Source: Fasciolopsis buskii
Taxonomy: Eukaryota; Platyhelminthes; Trematoda; Plagiorchiida; Fasciolidae
Direction: 5' to 3'
DNA: 64,000 nt
Assembly: GCA_008360955.1 (NCBI GenBank)
Contig: LUCM01006787.1
Coordinates: 62,001-126,000, forward strand
In this document: positions 24,410 to 34,512 of the stretch, in pieces
How the letters are laid out: every line of letters begins with the position of its first letter
Position numbering within the stretch: the stretch's first letter is position 1
The notes under the pieces: generated by a model
Seen by the model: only the letters and a program-made list of their open reading frames with translations
Told to the model about the DNA's origin: nothing
Databases searched by the model: none
Program-made: the position numbers and the translations under genes

Positions 24410-24790
24410 TATGCAGTTCAACCGGTCGGGATGGGTTACCCTAAAACTCGCGGGGATAGACCTGAACATATTAGTTTCCCATAATTCGAGGGGCATTTGA
24501 TGATCAATAAACTATTCCAATAGCAAAGATACGGAGCGCAGATAAGACTAGATTTTCCTAGGACGATCTTTATTTGACGGCACCCAGTTACCAATTGCAA
24601 TCCTAGAAATCAGAATAAGAAAAGGGCGATGCTGATCACCACGTTTTTGCAGGTGGTTACTCGGAGAGATAAGAGGCAGGGACCAATCTTACTAAAATGT
24701 TGCACAAAGTACATCATACACCGATGACGCTGTGCTGATCATCTGTGCTCACTTCAGACCGGACGAAGCAAACAAGTGAACTAAGTCTCA
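24410..24790 (+). pseudogene. Highly decayed LINE reverse transcriptase
   Basis: Three reverse transcriptase landmarks occur in the right order and nearly the right spacing, in different frames. STGRDGLP at about 24418-24441 resembles the pre-catalytic G-x-D-G-x-P motif. RGAFDDQ at 24487-24507 resembles motif A (x-AFD). YTDDAVLI at 24717-24740 resembles motif C (Y-x-DD). Motif A to C spans about 77 codons, as in non-LTR elements. Between them a frame with KGRC, a stop and SPRFCRWLL sits where the motif-B GCPQG region would fall. The AFD form suggests a LINE clade other than RTE. Short motifs could arise by chance; the shared order is the argument. Confidence 0.4.
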
Positions 24791-25492
24791 ACAGTCAAAT
24801 GCAACCGTAAAGCCAACAATATTACGACGAAAAGGTAAACTGTGTCCTAATGTAAATTAGAATAGCAAATCGGTATCGCCAGGAATCTTTACGATTCTAC
24901 GGTACATCCCCTGGTTTGAGAACCAAACGTCCCTGGGTCAAAGTTTAAGTCAAACTTCATTTGACTGCTAAGCTGTGACCCAAAGCTCCAAAACTACAAC
25001 ACGATGCTCACACTGTGGAAATTATTGTGTATTCCACGCCTCGCAGCCCCAGGATACCACAGTAGGTCCTACTGTCTAATCCCTCCGCTCTCCATCACCC
25101 TGATGATGCATCATTAAGGAAAATATAGATTTGACATCTCACAGAGGTTACCAAGACGATAGGAACGCACAGTGAGCCTGAAAGTTGATAGTATTCGGTT
25201 AAACATTACCTTCTGAAATTTAGAATCGTTATTTACGGAAAGTTCAATACCGTTATATTAATATCAGTTCACCGTGTGCAGCACTGCGTTTGAATCAGAT
25301 GGCTTGGTGATATCGTTTTGTTCTTCCAATTATCTATCACCTGTCCCGTTCGGTCAAGTTTCACTTTTGGCATCGCTGTATCCACCTCTATAGAGAGAAA
25401 GATCCGGCTTCGTGAAACTTGAACACGAATTTTCGTGGGTATGCGTTATCCGAATGCTGCCAGCATCGTTGGATTTTTTGACAGTGCACTCC
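24791..25492. other. No recognised gene
   Basis: This interval lies between the decayed LINE and the 3' tail of the RTE element. No open frame of note and no motif are seen. It probably contains further decayed repeat sequence. Confidence 0.45.
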
Positions 25493-25639
25493 TATCATTA
25501 TCACCATCATCGTCCAGCGTTAAACAGCAAGGCAAGCCTCACTGACCGCTGCCTTGCGCCAGGGTTACACATTTATATAAAAAACTGAATATCAAAGAGA
25601 AACAGGGAGTAGACCTACACAGGTGGAAAAATATAAGAT

Positions 25640-26008
25640 GCCGCTGTAGCCAACACACGAAACAGTCTAACTTTACAAGCACACTCTTTCAATCATTCTG
25701 ACTCGATAGAAAATGACAACACGATCGCCACTGTTCACGGTTCACTGCCATATCCTTAAGCGTCTCCAGCCAGCTACACTTCTTTACATTCCAGGTTGCC
25801 ACACCATCTGTTGACCTCCACATGGTTTCTTCCATTCCTTGAGAGTAATCCGGAATAGGGCACGACATGGTAGACGAGTGTTTGCCATATAAAACACGTG
25901 GCCCAACCAGCGTAATCTACTGAGTTTCATACGCTGATATAAGGTATTCTGAGAGCCGGCACCTAGTACTAGATTCCTAACCTCCACACTACTAACCCGG
26001 TCACTCCA
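25640..26008 (-). pseudogene. RTE C-terminal region, broken
   Basis: After the stop following SMARI the frame continues with WSDRVSSVEVRNLVLGAGSQ and LSRLRWLGHVFYMANTRLP, the LRWLGHV box being typical of RTE and related LINE C-termini. A further frameshift near 25790 moves coding to the frame reading WLETLKDMAVNREQW, a conserved end segment. The remaining sequence down to the short-repeat tail is untranslated. Confidence 0.8.
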
Positions 26009-27240
26009 TCAAATCCTAGCCATACTACGCAGACATCGGTGGTCGAAAACCTCCAAGCGATAAGCATTTCCCACACGAATATTCCATGTCTCGCAACCGG
26101 ACAACAGAACTAGACGCACAGCGACAAGGTACACACGATCTTTCAACTTCATCGAAATATCAGACCGACGCCACAAGTGCTTTAGTCTAGCGTAAGCTGC
26201 CCGAGCCTTGAATATACGCGTATTTGTCACCACTACCGAGCTACCATCGCTGGACACGCAGCTACCAAGATAGGTGAAACGATCTATAATCCTTAGTTCC
26301 TCTCCGGTCAGCACTAAGTTCGGCACTACTGTCGTCCAGTCCTGTAACAGTACTTTGCACTTTGAAGGTGAAAAGCACATGCCAAACCGAGCGATCGATC
26401 TCGAGAGTCTATCTGTGTAACCTAGAACAAACAGTTTCCCTCCATTTCCCATTTTCATTCCTACATCCCGGAGACCTCCTAAAGTATTTTGCATCACCTC
26501 GTCCATGACGAAGTTGATCATGAATGGAGTGATGGGACACCCTTGTCGAACGCCACCAGTCGTTTCGAATGAACTTGATAGTTCGCCGTATACCCTTAAG
26601 CGACCATAGATATACGAGTACAATGCTCGCAACAGGTTTACGAACTTCGCTGGCATACCCTTCCAATGGAGAGCACTGAATAACGCTGTCCGATCGACTG
26701 AGTAGACAGCACCTTTCAAGTCGAGAAAGACTACGATCGTAGGGCGGCGGTGTGTATGGCGAGGTTCAAATTTTCAGCGAAGAGCCAATATTTGGACGCA
26801 GCAAACTCGACCGGGACGAAATCAGGCCTGCTGTTCATGGATATTACTCTCGCAAAATGGCGTTAAACGATGCAGCATTGCCGAAGCTAACATCTTAATA
26901 ACTATTAGAATTGAACTAATACCATGATGATTGCTACAGTCACTCCGTTTGCCATTTTTGGAAATGGGTACAATCAATGACTAGCCCCATAATGACGGAA
27001 TACGTTCTTCGTTCCGAATATCGTGAAGGAAGCCGGCAAGTGATTTTACTAGAGCTTACTCACTCAATTTGAAAAGAACTGGGGGAAGGTCGTCGGGACC
27101 GGCTATTTTCCCCCCCTTCAGAAGGTGAATGTTTGGCCGCACTTCCACTTCCGCTGGGGAATCAAGTGACACCTCCCAAGGATTCCCAGCTGCAGACGTC
27201 GATCTAAAAACGTTAGCGCGCGGTCAGCTAAACTGATCCT
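26009..27240 (-). pseudogene. RTE reverse transcriptase domain, broken
   Basis: The N-terminal part (about 27150-26720) is interrupted by several stops but keeps KIAGPDDLPPVLFK and FRPGR. From 26719 the frame is open for 236 codons: KGAVYSVDR (motif A, with the second Asp position held by the D of VD), YGELSSSFETTGGVRQGCP (motif B), then FVLGYTDR where YADD should be. The second catalytic Asp and roughly 20 following residues are missing, and the sequence resumes at IARFGMCFSPSKCKVLLQDW. The thumb region follows (RFTYLGSCVSSDGS, LLSGCETWNIRV, FDHRCLRSMARI) to a stop at 26009. The enzyme would therefore be inactive. Confidence 0.88.
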
Positions 27241-27572
27241 TGAAACGCTCTGCCCAACGGTTCAACCTTTGTTGCTTACCATGGATAAGCTCTCCATTCC
27301 TACCGCACACAAACTCACTAAGCGAAGTTCGCCGCCCACCGCTGTCGCGTATAAGCTTAGACAATCACTGACTGTTACCTGAAGCGAGCGTTTCCTCCAT
27401 CTCTTCCGCTACCTCAACCAACCAGTTTTCACGGTCATTCTTTAGGATTATCGTTAACTGGCGCTGCAACTGTCGATGCATCCTATTCACCTTGCAGTTG
27501 CGGAGCTGGCATTTTTGCTCCATTAGACCCAGCGACCCATGCGAGATTCAGTTGCTCTGACGAAGGCTGGAC

Positions 27573-28691
27573 CTAGGACTGCAGGCGAAACATCCTACCA
27601 AATGAATTGTCTGCTTGATTTGATCCCACTGCTCGTCTACATTGCTGCTCGTCTACATTGCTGCTCGTCGAAGTTCTTAGTTCCTCGGATAGTTTCTGTT
27701 CGTAGCCGTTGCGAACAGCCGAATTAGACAGACGTTCGACGGCCAATCGGGTTTGTGGCCTGCATCGATGGCCGTTGAGCTGCAGCAAAAATCGCATTAA
27801 AACTAACGCATAGTCCGAATCGACGTACGTGGTCCAGTGCAACCTACGGTTCCAGACAGAACCGCGCCAACGGTAGCTAACTGCGATGTGATCGATCTGA
27901 CTCGAAGTATCTGTTGAGTTAGAACGCCATTTCGCTGTGTGACGCGAACTGAATCGGAACTTCGTACTAGATAGGAATGGGTTATTGTCCGCACAGAATT
28001 GGAGAAGTCTTTCTCCGTTATCTGTTCGCTGAGCAGGCAAGGCACATCGCCCACCTAAACAAGACTCCGATGCACTGTTCTTCAACTTGTGTATGAAAAT
28101 CATCTGATACCATTACGATGTCAGAGCCTTTGCTCTTCTGAACAAGGGTGACGAGGTCATCGTAAAACTCGTCTTTCTCCATGTCAGTGCTGCAGTCTGT
28201 TGGAGCGTATGGCTAGATGACAAATAAACTGCGCTTAACACAACTATACTTCCGGAAGCCAACTGAGCCCTGCAGTCTCAAGGCGCACAAGCGACTGTTG
28301 ACTGGGATCCAGTCTAAAGGGGCTGCTTCAGACTTTTCACTCAAGACTGTTCCTACACCGCGTTGATTCACAGCTTGAGCTGCTTCGTCTTCTGAAGTGT
28401 GAAGGAAATATCTTGACGAGACATTAGTCGCGAATTCTGAATTCATTCTCCACTGATGCAGCAGACATCAGTGAAAATTGAAATCATTGTCAGAGCCAAA
28501 CAGGTCTGTTGATCAGCCTGCATTAAAGTGTGCACATTGAACGAACCCAAATTCAGAGGCTGAAAATGCTTGATAAAATGTGAGCTAATAAACTGAAAAC
28601 CACTTACTACACTATTTGGCGGTAAACCGTTCCGGGTATCGGGCGTGTGATCAGTGGGGACACCATGAGTAGGCAGAAGGGGCAAAGACAT
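27573..28691 (-). pseudogene. RTE endonuclease domain, broken
   Basis: The endonuclease begins near 28556 with LNLGSFNVHTL. The sequence then reads CCISGE followed by a stop, where the family has SETR-IQ, so the catalytic Glu position is Gly and the Arg codon is a stop. It continues in frame 28446-28213 (AVNQRGVGTVLSEKSEAAPL, LDWIPVNSRLCALRL) up to a second stop just before PYAPTDC. Next, VSDDFH (about 28126-28109) stands where the family has GDFN, so the metal-binding Asn is lost. The last part (28103-27573) has the conserved SQIDHIAVSYRWRGSV region with SDYALVL near the terminal SDH box (His to Tyr). A 16-bp tandem duplication near 27660-27629 then shifts the frame. The family assignment is strong and activity is excluded. 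Confidence 0.82.
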
Positions 28692-28700
28692 TTAGTTGAA

Positions 28701-29060
28701 GATAGAAGAGACAGGTTGAATAAGAGAGAGGGAACTCTGAGCAGTAGCATGCTTATCACTACCCGCCCCACCTGCGCTCGATGCAATAGGCAGCGCGATC
28801 CTGATTATCCTGCGCGACGACCGGTCCAGTATGGAACTATTTGTAGGCATGTAACTCCTAGCCTTAACACAGCCAGTTCCGGGCTTCTACGCACCACCAT
28901 AATGATGCATGGTTGTCGGTGCCTCACTAGGAGCTCAACCATATTTGATTGAATTGGACTCAACTCGGGGATCCGTGCGGTCCTGTCATTTCGACGGATT
29001 CCACTCACAGCAGATCTCGTCCGCTTAATCGGAAATAACTGGCCTGGCATATTGGTCATC
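28701..29060 (-). other. Possible RTE 5' leader
   Basis: This minus-strand sequence upstream of the endonuclease has CpG-containing stretches and an 85-codon frame (29059-28805) without a domain. It may be the untranslated leader and promoter of the RTE element. The 5' boundary cannot be set because no target-site duplication was found. Confidence 0.35.
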
Positions 29061-30839
29061 GGTTATCGTCAACATGATTTAGCCCACTTTTTGAGCAGTT
29101 TACCCGGGTGTGGCTGATGATGCATGCTCCAGTCTCGTGGGGTCATAGGTGAGAGTTTGGCACTAGAAGACCAGAGATAGAAGATACCCCAATCATATAT
29201 GGTACTCTTATCAGGTACTCTCTTCGCTGCGCAATATTTTTTTAATAGTGCATCCGGAGAGGGCAAAAAGATGCATGTGACATTATAAATCAAATTACTG
29301 TAGAGCGAAATAGTCGGTGAGTAGAGAACAACCATTGGCGAGAAACCTACCGCCATGTGCAAGTTACTGTCCGGTGGTTTGCTCCTCGAACAAATGCCGT
29401 TACCGCCGCAAATGGAAACCGTTCAAGGGAACGAATGAAAAATTACAAAAAAATACACAGTGATCCTAATTACTGTTTAGATTTGAAGGATCGTAATCAC
29501 AACAGCAACCAGAGTCCTAAAGAATACATAGCAGGGAAATTTTAATATACGCGAGTCTAGCCTTGAGAATGAGTGAAGGCAATGCGCTGCGAAAACACCG
29601 TTTCCGACGAAGTTACTCCGTACTTGATCGGACAGAAGACAAGAGATTGCTCACAACCATCTCATCTAATGCGTCGCGACTGCGTATGCAAACCGCAATA
29701 GCTGCAAAACCGATCGCATGCCTTTAGAATCTTTTGGTCAACCACTGACACGCTGAATTATTACAACACAGACGCTTATTTGAACCTCAGATGACGCACC
29801 GGGGCCACAGGTTATGCATTGTAAGGTATCACGCAAAATTAATCAACGTCAGATAGGCGTGGAATGGTCAGCACACTTCCGGCTGCGAGATTACAAACAA
29901 ACAAGTGTGTTCGTGCGTCATTTTGATGTCAAAGCACCCGTTAGTCTACTCACCTGCCGAAATGCGGAATAAGATAAGAAAAAAATCCCGAAAAGATTGA
30001 TGTCAGCCGTACACATATGGGAGATATTCAAACAGCGGCTGGCCGTGCGTGTAAACACAAACACACACGTGCAAAACGGAGGGACAAAAGTACTCTCATA
30101 TATGCTGTTAAATCCATAAATGGGCTCCGCCAGTAAATACGTGGTCCTAGCAGATCAAAAGTGGGATTATCGACCGATATACACACATAAATCTGCCACT
30201 TACGGTTAACGCACCGATAAACTCATGGAAAAGGTTGTCAACATCGTTCAACCCGTTAGTAGTCCATACAACAAGACCAAGTGCTGCATTACACCATCCG
30301 ACGTATTGTTATGTACGGTGCGGCATTCTAACGTGTGAGCTTTATCCCAAGTTAACCGGTTGTCACGGTTCAGCGGGCGGTTAGTCAGACGGAACACAGT
30401 GGTTTGTGGGTAGCGAAGCAAGGAGCATGCGAATCCCTGATGGGTTTCCACATACACCTGTGCACGCATGTGGGTGCTTTCCGCGCAGACGTTTATTTCC
30501 CACCACAAGAGGGTTTATTCTCTGCGCTAAGTTAATTGACCGACAAGGCGAAGAAGAGCCTAAGACGATGACGATCTAGGGGTTTAGGTGAACAAAAGTG
30601 TAATGGACTAATTGCAGACAAATTCAATACCCCAAACGGAATGAGCCCGTAAATATCGCTGCCAAAACGGATGTCGAAAGGTGCATAAAACTAAGGCTTT
30701 ATATCTTGGTGTGGTTACGCAACTTCCTGCTTTAATGGTTGTGTTCATTTACTAATATTCCAGCCAAAAGTCATAGGATTTGTGTAGCGTTTAGGAAGAT
30801 TCAGCAAAGAAGTCTACCGTCATATCTCAGGTTAGGTTA
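29061..30839. other. No recognised gene
   Basis: No domain or RNA gene is recognised. Open frames reach 97 codons (29362-29069 minus) without any motif. A short CA-rich run lies near 30055-30068. Confidence 0.5.
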
Positions 30840-31230
30840 GAGCATGTAGCCAGCTTTCGCCACCCTATATCGTCGTCAGTAGAGTGCGAGAAGACTCCCC
30901 TTTATTCCCACTTCTGTTCAACTTTACCGCAGAGGAAATTCTGCAAAGCGTATGGTCTGGTCCATTCGACGGGGTTGAACTTCACTCGCTGGACAAGTTA
31001 GCGAGTAAAGTGTTTTACATAGCCTTTCGTGGCTTGAACGCATTTTGCGTAGCCCTGCCCAACGTCTAGCTTTTCGTGCTCTTTTTCCTCCTGTAGGGTA
31101 AAGCTTGAGGAAGCGATGCGACTGTCAGGCTATGACTTTATTTAGAGTTACGAAGAAGTTAGCGTCGGTTTTGGCATCGCTGCTATTACCCGTCTTCGTC
31201 TTCGTCGTTTAACGTTGAGAGACATGACCC
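30840..31230 (+). pseudogene. LINE reverse transcriptase fragment
   Basis: The frame 30884-31069 encodes REDSPLFPLLFNFTAEEIL, which matches reverse transcriptase motif B and what follows (R-Q-x-x-L-S-P-x-L-F-N-F). It continues GVELHSLDKLASKV, similar to the region just after YADD, so the catalytic YADD segment seems deleted here too, as in the RTE copy on the other strand. The open frame ends at 31069 and later sequence is degenerate. The residues differ clearly from the 26 kb element, so this is another family or an old copy. The support is one short stretch, hence moderate confidence. Confidence 0.45.
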
Positions 31231-31849
31231 AGAACGAAAATCAGTGACGTGAATGCAATGCATGGCCCGTCTGCTGAACTAGTACCTCGAAAAAAACACC
31301 CAAGGCAACGATATAACTATAAAATTTGCACAGAAATCGAAGCTCATTTTCTTGTTCATCACTTTTCTCTCTTGCATCCATTTACTGAATAGTTGTTTTT
31401 TCATTTTTTTTGCGCTGGCACCTTGATTGTTTTCAAGCCGATGTAAATTAAATGAAATTTGTATCCTTTCAGTGTTTTGGAAGATGTACATCATGTAGCT
31501 AGATCAAACCGCCATTTTCAAACGATTACTCGCAAGGGAAATGTAAAGATTATCAATCAGAACAGAACAATGGATGAACAGGAATAAATGCACAACAGAC
31601 CAGCACATATAAAGAATTCTCTGTTGTACCAGACTGGCAGATTGATGATTTTTCCTAACCTCGGTTGGCACTTTGCCATTAAATTTCTCTGCCAGAACAC
31701 TAGGAAATTCTTATTATTTTCTGAATAGATTATCGAAAGAAAGAAGGGAATGCAACTTATGTTACGCATGGGTTTTGTTTCATTGCTAGAAAACATTCAC
31801 CGAGGGCTTGACGGTAGCCATTATGTGATGAACAAGATGACAAACAGGT

Positions 31850-31950
31850 AGCTGACTGATTGACTGATCGTGTTCATTTCTGTCTGAATAAATTAGTAAC
31901 TGATTAATTAGTTGATCGAGGGAGTGAGTGAATGAATGGGTAGGCGAGGG
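31850..31950. repeat. Degenerate TGAC/GAGT tetranucleotide tract
   Basis: Units of CTGA, TTGA, GTGA and ATGA recur with a four-base rhythm, for example GACTGATTGACTGAT and GAGTGAGTGAATGAATG. It is an old, impure microsatellite. It makes a Ser/His-rich minus-strand frame that should be ignored. Confidence 0.7.
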
Positions 31951-33370
31951 AATGAGTGAATCAACAAATGGGTGATACTCATACACTCGGCGGGCCCAGG
32001 ATAAAAAAACAGGAAGAAATAAAAGTACACCCGCATAATGGGTAAGTCAGCGTACTATGGTAACAAATATCAACGCCTGTCGGCAGAAAACAAGACGGAA
32101 AAGCACAAAACCACTTACGTATTCATACACACGAATAAACACGCACCAACGAACAAGCGATTCCTAACGATGTGGTTGTAAAACCGTTGAGTGAAATATA
32201 ACGTCATTTAAGTGACCTGGGTCGATTGCAGCTAAGAGCTATTTGTCGTGTGATTTGCCCCGAATAGCTGGAGTTACTCTGCGTCAGGAAAGACGTGAAA
32301 CTGTTATCCGCTGCACTGTCCCCAAGAACACCGTCACAGAGTATTTTGAGACACTGAAATACTGCTTATAGTTTGTTTCAAAAAGGGGTTGGAAGATGGT
32401 CATTAATCATCACGTCCCCTTAGTCAGAATTAAGGCATCATTAGGATGATCCTTAGTAAACAGTAAATAGCAACAACACTGGTGTTATCTAGCGTGCGTA
32501 AAATTAAAATCACCCGGTCAAATGTAAAATTCGCTACGACTCTTGCTGAGCAAGGCACTGGACAAAAACGCCCAAAAACTGGTTAACGTTTGAGAAGGAA
32601 ATCAGGTCTCAGAACTGATGGCGTTTAACATGAAACCCGGATGCCAAAGCAAACACTAACATGAAAAAATTGTCCACAAAAGAATAACAATTTTCTCGTG
32701 ACACACCCCTAATTAGTGTTACAAGCAGAACGAAAAACAGATACGACATCACGATGACGGGTGATGAGTGTGACACGATAATCTCAGTCTCTGAATAGCT
32801 TAGGCATGTGTTTGTGTGTTTATGCATTTGCAGCAGGGAAGCATATGACTGAAGATTCGTGATTATCACCAATTTTCTCCCGGACCTGTTGGACACATCG
32901 ACTGGTCCGTTATTGTTCAACATGTTTAGACGATGGCAGAGCCAATGGACCACCAAAATGGAAAAAAAACAAGGCACAATTGAAAGTACCTAGAAATTTG
33001 ACCGAAAAGGCAAACATCGAGAGGCGGACTACAATCAAATAGTTTTCTCAATCCGTCAAAGGTCTAAGCTGACGCCCTATCCTACACACCGAAATAATTT
33101 TGAGTATTTCTGATCATTTTCGATGTCATTCACTCGTTCGTTCATTGGAGAAAAAAGCGTTTTTTCCATCCTTAATCACGGAGTTATCGAAATCATTCGC
33201 GATCGTGGGCTAATAAAGCTTGGTTGACGAAAAAAGGACTAGTGATGCACTAGGTCGCGGAGTAGTCATTTGATAACTTGACTCAAAATCTTAGCAGCCA
33301 TGGTATTAACGGGTCCAGACCATGGCGTTTGCAGCAGTGGCTAAAAATATTTAAACGACTTCCCACTCAC

Positions 33371-33403
33371 CTAGCACAGTAATACTCGGTTTTCTACTCC
33401 CCA
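33371..33403 (-). CDS. Candidate 33-nt micro-exon
   Basis: On the minus strand a long pyrimidine-rich stretch (about 33465-33413) leads to CCTCACCTGGACAG, a very good acceptor. After only 33 nt comes CTAG/GTGAGTGG, a strong donor. Only one of the three frames allows readthrough of both the exon and its ends (coding GSRKPSITVL); the other two meet stops. Symmetric micro-exons are known in flukes, but no partner exon is visible. It could equally be chance. Confidence 0.2.
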   Translation of the reverse strand, partial: WGVENRVLLC

Positions 33404-34482
33404 CTGTCCAGGTGAGGAAAATGAGGTTTAATTTGGAAAGTGGGGAGAGGAACAATGTATGAAAAAACAACAAGTGACCTCATTGACATTTCGCAAATTA
33501 GGGTCCGACGAGCGAGACAACCAAACAATAGCACAACGAGGCAACCAGCGAGCACGCAAGGACGAACCCAGGTCGAACGGCAAAGTATACGTTACGCCGG
33601 GTTGGACGGTTTGTAAACACACACGATAAGGGTAATAATGATGATGACTGTACACAGTACAACCGAAGTCAATGCATATTGGTTTCAGTATTTCGGCGGC
33701 ACCTTGCCTGTACACCCATCTGAGGTCCACTTTGTGCCGTAGTTGCTGCCCTTGGAATATCAAATTTGCCGGAAGCCTGGTGTCCAGCGGCAACACAGAT
33801 GAACTGGGCACAAACGTCAAGTCGCGTAGCCCTGGATGTTTACCGTCAAACAGCGGTGATGGCAAATTGGTAAAGCAACTAACCGGACGACAAAATCCAC
33901 ACCTGGAGAGTTACGCCCCAATGAGCCCTGATAACAATCTGGTTCACGTTAGGCATTGGACTGTCACAAGAACTGAGTCATTTACGTGTGAGTTACGCAA
34001 AGAACTAATATTGCCAATGTCATCTGTCGCAGAACACTAGATAAAGTGGAAATTGCAAATAAACACGGTGGATCGATTCGATCGATGTCTTTAACAAACT
34101 TTTTATTTGGTGAAAAAACATGTGACTGAGCAAATCAACTGAACATACACTTCTTCGGTAACTGTCATCACCGGCGGCTAGATGTCTTTGCCTAAGTTGA
34201 TAGTGAACTGATTCGGTTTACGGCACCAACCCTTGAGACAACTTTGAAAAGCGTGGAAATCACTTCACTCTTGATGGGAATAATAAAAAGCCCACCAACC
34301 GTATATCGAATGGAGTTTGAGCCCCGGGATGAACACGTGATGAGATGAATATCGTAGGTGCCATATCGAACAGGCTAAGAATAGTAATTCGTTCGACATC
34401 GACACTGTTCGTCAAATGGTCGAAATCATGATGTCTCAACACACCGGTCACTTTTCCAACGGGGCAGCTTTTTGATGGCTAC

Positions 34483-34512
34483 GGCCCCGGCCCCGGCCCC
34501 GTTCCCACCCCC
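34483..34512 (-). repeat. (GGCCCC)3 repeat, G-quadruplex potential
   Basis: Three perfect GGCCCC units are followed by GTTCCCACCCCC. The minus strand therefore carries five closely spaced runs of three or more G, enough for a G-quadruplex. It is unusually GC-rich for this window. No gene is seen to explain it. Confidence 0.7.

Larger units (their letters stand above)
25493..28700 (-). mobile_element. RTE-type non-LTR retrotransposon, defective
   Basis: This is the largest element in the window. On the minus strand it runs: 5' leader, apurinic-type endonuclease (about 28556-27690), linker, reverse transcriptase (about 27150-26020), C-terminal region ending WLETLKDMAVNREQW (about 25768-25724), and an untranslated tail ending in GATGATGGTGATAATGATAG (about 25513-25493). 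That short-repeat tail replaces poly-A and is typical of RTE elements. Such elements nick target DNA with the endonuclease and prime cDNA synthesis on site. The length is near the roughly 3.2 kb usual for RTE, so truncation is minor. Frames are interrupted throughout. I found no clear target-site duplication, and the 5' end could extend to about 29060. Confidence 0.88.

Noticed and set aside
33428..33865. 145-codon minus frame overlapping a 122-codon plus frame
   Set aside because: Both strands are open, there is no domain, and the length is within chance for 64 kb.
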